Source of the DNA: F23-B02 sp963610045
GTDB taxonomy: Bacteria > Bacillota > Clostridia > Oscillospirales > Oscillospiraceae
Assembly (NCBI GenBank): GCA_963610045.1
Contig: CAVDMS010000058.1
Location: forward strand, 1-10,545
Direction: 5' to 3'
Length of the DNA stretch: 10,545 bases
In this document: positions 1 through 4,934 of the stretch, piece after piece
Layout of the letters: the number at the start of each line of letters is the position of its first letter
Position numbering within the stretch: the stretch's first letter is position 1
Position numbers and translations under genes: made by a program
Notes under the pieces: generated by a model
The model's input: the letters and a program-made list of their open reading frames with translations, nothing else
Database searches by the model: none
What the model was told of the DNA's origin: nothing

Positions 1-297
1 CCTTGAGCTGACGGGAGCCAAACCCCTGTCGGTTTTGACGGGCGGATTTCTGCCCGTGCTGCGTTAAATCCCTTGACAATACGTCAAGTATTCTCTGCGG
101 GCTTTGCCTTGCCCGAACAAAAATCCGCTCCGGCAAAACTGCAAAGCACCTGTCGGCAGTGCTTTTCGAGGGATTTTCGGCTTTCTTTGATGAAGATGGG
201 CTGACGCCCATCAAGGCAAAAAAGTCGGAAATAACCGAAAGGGTACGTCGACAGGCGGCAGGGGTTCGGCTCCCGTCAGCTTACACACAACACCGAG
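1..297. repeat. Hairpin-rich block bounded by a 26-bp imperfect inverted repeat
   Basis: No convincing gene lies here. Positions 6-31 are the reverse complement of 256-281 with 24 of 26 positions matching (14 identical, one mismatch, 8 identical, one mismatch, 2 identical), so about 276 bp is framed by inverted repeats. Smaller stems fill the interior: CTTGAC 72-77 with GTCAAG 83-88, CGGGC 98-102 with GCCCG 111-115, AAAGCAC 143-149 with GTGCTTT 159-165, and GATGGGC 195-201 with GCCCATC 206-212. Longer-range complementarities are 42-49 with 121-128 and 66-72 with 170-176. A 21-codon open stretch (2-64, TAA 65-67) could be the tail of a gene from outside the window, but it lies in the left repeat arm and may be chance. 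A 60-codon ORF at 159-341 also lies mostly inside the block and is not supported as a gene. The architecture suggests a non-autonomous MITE-like or REP-like repeat, or a structured RNA; no flanking target duplication was recognised. Confidence 0.55.
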
Positions 298-498
298 GTG
301 ACAAACCCCGATGCAATGCTCCCGGCGGAGGCGTGGGATAACGCAGGTATGGCGCTGACCGTAGGCTTTGTCCCTCTTTTGCTCTCAAACGCTTTGTTCT
401 TTGCGTTTGTGAAAACAAAGCACAGATTTTTATATTTCCTTCCGAGCGCAGTTTGTCTGCTTATCGTGCTGAGCTACTGGACGAATGTCGTCATATAA
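298..498 (+). CDS. Short hypothetical membrane protein, possibly 5'-truncated
   Basis: This is a 66-codon ORF from GTG 298. Other possible starts are ATG 316 and ATG 349. None has a good ribosome binding site at normal distance; the best purine run, GGAGG near 327, is too far from ATG 349. From about residue 17 the product is hydrophobic, with two likely membrane helices (about residues 18-37 and 44-63) separated by a short basic stretch (KTKHR). The frame stays open upstream to 235, into the inverted-repeat block, so the repeat may have replaced the original 5' end of a longer gene. Its TAA (496-498) overlaps the end of the convergent polymerase gene by 8 nt. The family is not recognised. 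The hydrophobic periodicity argues for real coding history, but expression is doubtful. Confidence 0.45.
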   Translation: MTNPDAMLPAEAWDNAGMALTVGFVPLLLSNALFFAFVKTKHRFLYFLPSAVCLLIVLSYWTNVVI

Positions 499-1720
499 AC
501 CCCTTCTCCGGCAGGGTGCAGATCTGTCTGCCCAGTGCAACGGAGTTCCCGAAAACCGACGCCCGCTGTATCGCCTCCGCACCGTACTTTTTGCGGATCC
601 CGTCAACGGCGGCGTCGATTTTCTTTTGCTTTTCCGAGTTTACATAATCATATAATATGTCAATCTGCTCCGGTTCGCTTGACGGCACAAGCTCAAGTGC
701 GCAAAGCCCCATGCTGCGCAGCGGCGTGCGATCCGTCCACGCCTGAGACAGAAGCCGCATCCCCATGTCACGCAGCTCAAGGGTGACGTCCGTTGCGCCG
801 AAAAGCCTCATTCGGTGCCGTGTCCATGTAAGCTCCTCCGTGCGCAGTGAAAGCTCTAAGCTGCGGCACATATAGCCGCCCCGACGCAGCCTCGTCCCGA
901 TGCTCTCCGCAAGGCTCAGTATGACGACCTCCGCCTGTCGGGGCGTCTCCACGTCATAGGGCAGCGTCGTGCTGTTGCCGACGGACTTCGGCGGCGGCTC
1001 GTCCCCCACACGACGTACCGCCGTTGTGTCGGCTCCGTTAGCGAAGGCGTGCAGCATGGGTCCCGCCTTGCCCAACACGGCGTGCAGACTTTCGGGCGAC
1101 GACGCCGCCAGCTCGCCTATCGTCCGTATGCCCATGCGCTCAAGCTGCCGAGCCGTGCTGCGCCCGACCATGAGCATATCGGAGGCGGGAAGCCCCCACA
1201 CGATGCTCTTGTAATTTTCACGGTCGATGACCGTCACGGCGTCGGGCTTTCGGTAGTCGGAGCCGAGCTTTGCGAATATCTTGTTGAAGCTCACGCCGAT
1301 GCTCACCGTAAGCCCCGTTTCCTTTTTGACCCGCCGCCGTATCTCGTGTGCGGTCTCCACGGGGTCGGGACAGGCAAGGCAGCCCGTGAGGTCGAGCCAG
1401 CACTCGTCAAGCCCGAAGGGTTCGCAAAGGTTCGTGTAGTCGTAATATATGCTGCGCACGGCGGCGGCGTATTCCGTGTAGCGGTCAAAGTGCGGCAGCA
1501 CGATCTCAAGCTCCGGGCAGAGGCGCTTTGCCTGCCATATCGCCATTCCGGTCTTGACGCCCGCCTTTTTCGCAATATCGTCTTTGGATAACACTATACC
1601 GTGCCGCAGCTCAGGTGCGCCGCAGACCGCAAAGGGTCTGCCGCAAAGCCTCGGTTCAAACAGCCGCTCTATGCTCGCATAGCAGGAGTTTATATCCGAA
1701 TGAAGTATCGCCCTGTCCAT
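491..1720 (-). CDS. dinB: Y-family translesion DNA polymerase (DinB/Pol IV-like)
   Basis: The 409-residue product is a complete Y-family polymerase that would copy past damaged template bases at low fidelity. The palm shows the first catalytic Asp in SDINSCYASIE (D9) and the second acidic pair in GLDECWLD (D105, E106). The usual order follows: VSIGVSFNKIFAKLGSD (about 139-155) at the end of the palm, thumb helix-hairpin-helix elements (about 180-220), and a little-finger domain (about 245-355). The steric-gate position appears to be Tyr14, as in UmuC, rather than the Phe common in DinB. The C-terminus has no clear QLxLF clamp motif; QRASVF (385-390) is the nearest. ATG 1718-1720 is preceded by GAGGAG (1727-1732) with 6-nt spacing. 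The gene is divergent from an S24-type repressor, an arrangement reminiscent of umuDC and SOS cassettes, so damage-inducible expression is likely. The UmuC-like versus DinB-like subgroup is not settled. Confidence 0.9.
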   Translation of the reverse strand: MDRAILHSDINSCYASIERLFEPRLCGRPFAVCGAPELRHGIVLSKDDIAKKAGVKTGMAIWQAKRLCPELEIVLPHFDRYTEYAAAVRSIYYDYTNLCEPFGLDECWLDLTGCLACPDPVETAHEIRRRVKKETGLTVSIGVSFNKIFAKLGSDYRKPDAVTVIDRENYKSIVWGLPASDMLMVGRSTARQLERMGIRTIGELAASSPESLHAVLGKAGPMLHAFANGADTTAVRRVGDEPPPKSVGNSTTLPYDVETPRQAEVVILSLAESIGTRLRRGGYMCRSLELSLRTEELTWTRHRMRLFGATDVTLELRDMGMRLLSQAWTDRTPLRSMGLCALELVPSSEPEQIDILYDYVNSEKQKKIDAAVDGIRKKYGAEAIQRASVFGNSVALGRQICTLPEKGFI

Positions 1721-1748
1721 GTCGTTCTCCTCAAAAGATACTAAACGC

Positions 1749-1777
1749 AGTATAACTCCCTTTTGCGGATATGTAAA
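1749..1777 (-). promoter_or_regulatory. Sigma-A promoter of the translesion polymerase
   Basis: On the minus strand TTTACA (1772-1777) and TATACT (1749-1754) are separated by exactly 17 nt, and transcription would start about 20 nt before the polymerase ATG. The -10 lies in a short palindrome, ATACT 1738-1742 with AGTAT 1749-1753. The first base of one AGATATTTTT direct repeat (1777-1786) touches the -35. Both are candidate repressor contacts. Confidence 0.75.
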
Positions 1778-1810
1778 GATATTTTTTCTCTTTTTCAGAT
1801 ATTTTTATGC

Positions 1811-1839
1811 TTGAAATTTTACCGAGTATATAGTATAAT
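1811..1839 (+). promoter_or_regulatory. Sigma-A promoter of the S24 repressor gene
   Basis: TTGAAA (1811-1816) and a perfect TATAAT (1834-1839) have a 17-nt spacer. Transcription would start near 1846, leaving about a 20-nt leader that holds the ribosome binding site. AGTATA occurs at 1825-1830 and 1832-1837, over and beside the -10, and also at the polymerase -10. This is compatible with autorepression. Confidence 0.8.
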
Positions 1840-1865
1840 CATAATTGAAAGTGAGGCGTTGCGTT

Positions 1866-2555
1866 ATGGATATAGGTAAAAAGCTGTGTGAGCGGCGGCG
1901 TGAGCTTGGTCTTTCGCAGACGGAGCTTGCCGAAGCGCTCAAGGTCTACGGGGTGAATGTCACCAATCAGGCGGTATCCAAATGGGAGAACGGCAGCACC
2001 TTGCCGAGCGCCGTTCAGTTCCTCATGCTCTGCCGTGCGCTCAGGATAAGCGACATCGCCGGAGAGTTCATGCCGGAGGGGGAAGGCTTCCTTTCGGGAC
2101 TCAATGCGGCGGGGCGCAGAAAGGCGACGGAGTACATTCAGCTTCTGCGTGACAGCGGAAAATACTCCCTCAGCCCGGAGCCGGTAAAGTACAGCCGCAG
2201 TCTGCCGCTGTATTCCCTTGCGGTCTCCGCAGGCACGGGGCAGTTTCTCGACAGCGAGCATTACGACATGACCGAGGTCGGTCCCGAAGTGCCGGACAGC
2301 GCCAACTTCGGCGTCCGTGTTGCGGGCGACAGTATGGAGCCGAGATTCCACAACGGTCAGACCGTGTGGGTCAGTCAGCAGCACAGTCTGATGACGGGCG
2401 AGATCGGCATTTTCCTCTACGACGGCTGCGCTTATCTAAAGCAGCTTGCCGCAAAGGGCGAGCATCTTGTGCTGCACTCCTTAAACCCCGAATATTCCGA
2501 CATTGTCATATCCCCGGAGCTGCCCTTGCGTGTACTCGGAAAGGTCATTGCATAA
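1866..2555 (+). CDS. LexA/CI-type repressor: XRE helix-turn-helix plus S24 self-cleaving domain
   Basis: The 229-residue protein has an N-terminal XRE helix-turn-helix (about 4-62, with LGLSQTELAEAL and NQAVSKWENG) and a C-terminal S24/LexA-like peptidase fold (about 115-228). All self-cleavage parts are visible: the Ala-Gly scissile pair A122-G123 in LAVSAGTG, catalytic Ser156 in VAGDSMEP, and the general-base Lys192 in AYLKQL. Site-to-Ser and Ser-to-Lys spacings (33 and 36 residues) match LexA closely. It should bind operators as a dimer and inactivate itself when RecA filaments form on damaged DNA. ATG 1866 is chosen over the upstream in-frame TTG 1845 because GTGAGG (1851-1856) lies 9 nt before it. 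The divergent translesion polymerase is the obvious target. The domain order resembles phage CI repressors as much as the housekeeping Firmicute LexA, whose N-terminus is a winged helix, so this is probably not the organism's main LexA. Confidence 0.88.
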   Translation: MDIGKKLCERRRELGLSQTELAEALKVYGVNVTNQAVSKWENGSTLPSAVQFLMLCRALRISDIAGEFMPEGEGFLSGLNAAGRRKATEYIQLLRDSGKYSLSPEPVKYSRSLPLYSLAVSAGTGQFLDSEHYDMTEVGPEVPDSANFGVRVAGDSMEPRFHNGQTVWVSQQHSLMTGEIGIFLYDGCAYLKQLAAKGEHLVLHSLNPEYSDIVISPELPLRVLGKVIA

Positions 2556-2586
2556 AAAAGCTTCCGCCATAGGCGGAAGCTTTTTT
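2554..2586. terminator. Strong bidirectional intrinsic terminator
   Basis: A perfect 15-bp stem (2554-2568 with 2572-2586) with a 3-nt ATA loop has six A on the left and six T on the right. It can therefore end the repressor transcript (plus) and the membrane-protein transcript from the other side (minus). It overlaps the last base or two of the repressor stop codon (2553-2555). Confidence 0.92.
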
Positions 2587-2595
2587 ATTTATTCA

Positions 2596-2889
2596 TCACT
2601 TTTTGCGGCGCAGACTGCGTGCGGCAAAGCCTAAAATGCAGCCCAAAAGCACGAGACTTGCCACACCTCCGACGAAGGTGGAGTACACGCCGATGCCGAA
2701 CAGGTCGTTGAGGCTTACGGGCGTGCAGAGCAGGTACAAGGCCACGAGTCCGAGCGCCAAAAACAGGACGCTGCGCTTATTTTTAAGTCCAAACGCCGCA
2801 TACACGCCGAGTGCCAAAAACGCAAAAAACGTAAACAGCACGGGCAGCGTCGGCGGCATGGTATACCAAGCTTTCAAAATGTAGAGCAT
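2596..2889 (-). CDS. Small hypothetical membrane protein with three predicted helices
   Basis: The 97-residue product has hydrophobic segments at about 13-34, 41-56 and 67-89, a short basic loop between the first two (KNKR), and a strongly basic C-terminus (RSLRRKK) likely to face the cytoplasm. ATG 2887-2889 is preferred over GTG 2896-2898 because AGAGGTG (2896-2902) lies 6 nt upstream of the ATG and would overlap the GTG. It is a separate unit: a promoter lies at 3003-3031 and the bidirectional terminator at 2554-2586 closes it. No conserved catalytic motif is visible and the family is not recognised. The function is unknown; membrane location is inferred from composition. Confidence 0.7.
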   Translation of the reverse strand: MLYILKAWYTMPPTLPVLFTFFAFLALGVYAAFGLKNKRSVLFLALGLVALYLLCTPVSLNDLFGIGVYSTFVGGVASLVLLGCILGFAARSLRRKK

Positions 2890-3002
2890 GAAGATCACCT
2901 CTGATATTCACGGTGCACAAATTCGCTGAAATTCTCGTCAGGCTTGACCTTGTCCTTGATCTCCGCATACGCTTGAGCTTAGATTTCTTTCAGCACAGAA
3001 TG

Positions 3003-3031
3003 ATTGTACCACACGGCGCCGCAAATTACAA
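3003..3031 (-). promoter_or_regulatory. Sigma-A promoter for the small membrane protein
   Basis: On the minus strand TTGTAA (3026-3031) and TACAAT (3003-3008) are separated by 17 nt. The start near 2996 gives a leader of about 107 nt before the ATG at 2889. The promoter follows the rplT terminator directly, so the gene is probably not read from the ribosomal operon. Confidence 0.6.
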
Positions 3032-3032
3032 G

Positions 3033-3068
3033 AAAATGTCCCCGGCTCGGTCTGACCGAACCGGGGAC
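3033..3068 (-). terminator. Intrinsic terminator of the infC-rpmI-rplT operon
   Basis: Read on the minus strand, 3056-3068 pairs with 3038-3050 (13 bp, one G-U wobble at 3046/3060) around a 5-nt loop, followed by a short U-rich run (3033-3036 and on). The wobble is a pair only in minus-strand RNA, which fits the direction of the operon. It starts 12 nt after the rplT stop. Confidence 0.85.
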
Positions 3069-3080
3069 TTTAGCTTTCTA

Positions 3081-3434
3081 TTAGAGAGCTGCCTTTGCCT
3101 TCTCGCAGAGTGCGGTGAAAGCAGCAGGCTCGTGGATAGCGGTCTCGCTGAGCATCTTGCGGTTCATGTCGATGCCGCAGAGCTTCAGACCGTGCATGAA
3201 GGTGGAGTAATTCATGCCGTTTGCCTTGCAGGCTGCGCTGATACGGGTGATCCAAAGCTGACGGAAGTCTCTCTTCTTCTGCTTGCGGCCGACGTATGCG
3301 TAACGGCCGGACTTCATCATCTGCTGATTTGCCATCTTGTAGTGGCGGGACTTGTTGCCCCAGTAGCCCTTTGCAAGACCGAGGATCTTATTTCTATGTT
3401 TGCGGGTCATCATTGCGCCCTTAACTCTTGCCAT
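3081..3434 (-). CDS. rplT: 50S ribosomal protein L20
   Basis: This 117-residue basic protein of normal family length is clearly L20: MARVKGAMMTRKHRNKILGLAKGYWG at the start, then NKSRHYKMANQQMMKSGRYAYVGRKQKKRDFRQLWITRI and NGMNYSTFMHGLK (signature parts at about residues 28-60 and 73-85). The long N-terminal helical tail binds 23S rRNA early in large-subunit assembly; the globular C-terminal half is known in other bacteria to bind its own mRNA. It is the last gene of the operon, 31 nt after rpmI, with AGGAGG (3444-3449) 9 nt before its ATG. Autoregulation by L20 is suggested by the attenuator upstream of infC. Confidence 0.98.
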   Translation of the reverse strand: MARVKGAMMTRKHRNKILGLAKGYWGNKSRHYKMANQQMMKSGRYAYVGRKQKKRDFRQLWITRISAACKANGMNYSTFMHGLKLCGIDMNRKMLSETAIHEPAAFTALCEKAKAAL

Positions 3435-3465
3435 TTGTCATTTCCTCCTATTCGTAGCCTTACGC

Positions 3466-3663
3466 TTATTTGTAAGGGATCATCTTTTTGATGGTTGCTT
3501 CGTTAGTTACGTCAGCAATTGCGCCGGAACGCAGACGACGGCAGCGCTTGGTGTCCTTCTTGGTGAGGATATGGCTCTTAAAAGCATGAGCACGCTTTAC
3601 TTTACCGGTCTTGGTGAGATTGAATCTCTTCTTAGCACCGCTGTGGGTCTTAAGTTTTGGCAT
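3466..3663 (-). CDS. rpmI: 50S ribosomal protein L35
   Basis: The 65-residue, highly basic product has the L35 pattern: MPKLKTHSGAKKRF at the start, then TGKVKRAHAFKSHILTKK and a C-terminal ATIKKMIPYK. Length and composition are normal. L35 is a small structural protein of the large subunit. AAGGAG (3672-3677) lies 8 nt before ATG 3661-3663. It is the middle gene of the infC-rpmI-rplT operon. The 67-nt gap to infC contains two small hairpins, whereas the gap to rplT is only 31 nt, so L35 and L20 are likely made together. Confidence 0.98.
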   Translation of the reverse strand: MPKLKTHSGAKKRFNLTKTGKVKRAHAFKSHILTKKDTKRCRRLRSGAIADVTNEATIKKMIPYK

Positions 3664-3686
3664 GGTAATTTCTCCTTCCGTATGAT

Positions 3687-3720
3687 GGCTGCTTGCAGCC
3701 TAATTAACAGGCAAGCCTGT
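3687..3720 (-). other. Two small hairpins between infC and rpmI
   Basis: Two 5-bp stems, each with a 4-nt loop, sit side by side: GGCTG 3687-3691 with CAGCC 3696-3700, and ACAGG 3707-3711 with CCTGT 3716-3720. Neither has a U-tract downstream on the minus strand, so they are not terminators. They may be an RNA processing or stability element, or part of a protein binding site ahead of rpmI. Confidence 0.5.
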
Positions 3721-3730
3721 AATATACCGA

Positions 3731-4321
3731 TTATTCTTTCCCGCTCTCGGCAGCCTGAGCTTCGGCTGCTTTCTTTGCGGCTTCCTTCTGCGCCTTCTTG
3801 ATCGCAGCGGCGGACTTGGGTGACAGGAACATCGACATATTGCGGCCCTCAAGCTTGGGCTCCTTGTCGAGGTTTGCGATCTCACCGCACTTTGCCGCAA
3901 AGTCACGCAGCAGCGTTTCGCCGATGTGGGTGTGCGCCATTTCTCTGCCTCTGAAGCGGATGGACACCTTAACTCTGTCGCCGTCGTTTAAGAACTTCTG
4001 CGCATTCTTGAGCTTCGTGTTAAAGTCATTTGCGTCGATATTGGGCGACATACGCACCTCTTTGACTTCCATGACACGCTGATTTTTCTTGGCTTCCTTT
4101 TCCCTCTTTGCCTGCTCGAAGCGGAACTTGCCGTAGTCCATGATCTTGCAGACGGGGGGCTTTGCGGCAGGCGAGATCTTTACGAGATCCAACTCTCTTT
4201 CCTCTGCGATCTTAAGAGCCTCCTCAGCCGACATTATTCCGAGCTGCTCACCCGTATCGCTGATAATTCTCAGTTCCTTGTCAAGGATCTCCTCGTTGAT
4301 CTCGTAATTAACGTTTGCTAT
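3731..4321 (-). CDS. infC: Translation initiation factor IF-3 (AUA start codon)
   Basis: IF-3 binds the 30S subunit, keeps the subunits apart and checks start-codon and initiator-tRNA pairing. The 196-residue product has the N-terminal domain (about 1-75, with the signature PPVCKIMDYGKFRFEQ at 55-70), a lysine-rich linker, and the C-terminal domain (about 83-168, with VKVSIRFRGREMAH). A roughly 25-residue Ala/Lys/Glu-rich tail follows. The start is read as ATA 4319-4321: GGAGGTG (4329-4335) is 7 nt upstream, no ATG, GTG or TTG lies at that distance, and codons further upstream run back into the leader terminator. IF-3 genes are known for rare AUU/AUC/AUA starts that let the factor repress its own translation. 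First gene of the operon. Confidence 0.95.
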   Translation of the reverse strand: MANVNYEINEEILDKELRIISDTGEQLGIMSAEEALKIAEERELDLVKISPAAKPPVCKIMDYGKFRFEQAKREKEAKKNQRVMEVKEVRMSPNIDANDFNTKLKNAQKFLNDGDRVKVSIRFRGREMAHTHIGETLLRDFAAKCGEIANLDKEPKLEGRNMSMFLSPKSAAAIKKAQKEAAKKAAEAQAAESGKE

Positions 4322-4465
4322 TGTAAAACACCTCCAAAACGAAAAAACGGACGCCTTCGGCATCCGCACGCAAAAACCCCGCAAAAAATCGGGATCCTAT
4401 TGACCGGGATGCGCCTTTTGCGATCCGGTGATGAGGGCGGACACCGCTCACACTTCATTTTCAGC
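4322..4465 (-). promoter_or_regulatory. infC leader with attenuator (L20-leader type)
   Basis: A leader of about 144 nt precedes infC. It carries an intrinsic terminator (4342-4366) and an upstream alternative. On the minus strand GGATCGC (4420-4426) can pair with GCGCATCC (4407-4414, one bulge), while GCATCC in the same segment can pair instead with GGATGC (4361-4366), the 5' arm of the terminator. That gives mutually exclusive antiterminator and terminator folds. The infC operons of Bacillus subtilis and relatives have a leader where L20 favours termination, and the position, length and logic here agree. The pairing is read by eye and not folded. Confidence 0.7.
4342..4366 (-). terminator. 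Leader terminator of the infC attenuator
   Basis: On the minus strand CGGATGCC pairs with GGCGTCCG (8 bp, one U-G wobble) around a GAA loop and is followed by six U (4342-4347). It ends only 7 nt before the infC ribosome binding site, so it must be conditional. Confidence 0.82.
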
Positions 4466-4471
4466 CTTATA

Positions 4472-4500
4472 AATATATCAGCATAGCCCCCGTCTGTCAA
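4472..4500 (-). promoter_or_regulatory. Sigma-A promoter of the infC operon
   Basis: On the minus strand a perfect TTGACA (4495-4500) and TATATT (4472-4477) are separated by 17 nt. The predicted start is near 4465. This is the strongest-looking promoter in the window, as expected for a translation operon. Confidence 0.85.
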
Positions 4501-4565
4501 GTATTTTTTCCTCCCACGGAAATATTTTTCCGCAGCGGGGGGCAAAATACCGACGGTGATGTATT

Positions 4566-4934
4566 TTGGAAACACTTGCCGTGTTTGCGATCGGAGCGGG
4601 ACTTTACGGTCTTATAGAGCTTATGTGGCGCAGTCACACGCACTGGACCATGCTGCTTTGCGGGGGAGCCTGCTTTACGTTCATGTACTTTCTGAGCGCA
4701 GCGCAGCTCCCCTTCTGGGCAAAGTGCCTCATTTCGGCAGCCGCAATAAGTCTTTTGGAGCTTGCCGTGGGCTATTTGGTTAACATAATACTCGGTTGGG
4801 CGGTATGGGATTACTCCGACCGGCCTCTGAATATCTTAGGGCAGATCTGCCCCCTGTACTCGTTTTTCTGGCTTTTGCTGTCCGCTCCGGCGCTTGCGCT
4901 GTGCGGACTTATAAAAAGCCGCTTCGGACTTTAA
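4566..4934 (+). CDS. CmpB-like integral membrane protein (PF06541-type, putative ABC transporter permease)
   Basis: The 122-residue product has about four hydrophobic helices (about 3-20, 28-46, 53-76 and 96-115). The segment after helix 3, GWAVWDYSDRPLNILGQICP (77-96), is the hallmark of a Clostridial family usually annotated as putative ABC transporter permease, type IV. I assign it by that motif from memory. Transport function has little experimental support, and no ATPase gene is next to it. The only usable start in the frame is TTG 4566-4568, since a TGA lies at 4557-4559; GGTGAT upstream is a weak ribosome binding site, so the start and the expression level are uncertain. Its TAA overlaps the stop of convergent deoC by 4 nt. 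No clear promoter was found between it and the divergent infC promoter. Confidence 0.78.
   Translation: METLAVFAIGAGLYGLIELMWRSHTHWTMLLCGGACFTFMYFLSAAQLPFWAKCLISAAAISLLELAVGYLVNIILGWAVWDYSDRPLNILGQICPLYSFFWLLLSAPALALCGLIKSRFGL

Noticed and set aside
159..341. 60-codon ORF beginning within the inverted-repeat block
   Set aside because: Most of it lies inside the hairpin-rich repeat and reads through its right arm; no ribosome binding site or family signal.
1049..1591. Plus-strand open frame of 180 codons opposite the polymerase gene
   Set aside because: It is antisense to a complete Y-family polymerase and no domain is recognised in it.
1721..1865. Canonical Gram-positive LexA box in the repressor-polymerase gap
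   Set aside because: No CGAAC-N4-GTTCG-like site was found, so control by housekeeping LexA is not claimed.
4517..4532. Small hairpin (CGGAAA with TTTCCG) upstream of the CmpB-like gene
   Set aside because: Short 6-bp AT-containing stem with no T-run and no clear partner; too weak to call a terminator or operator.
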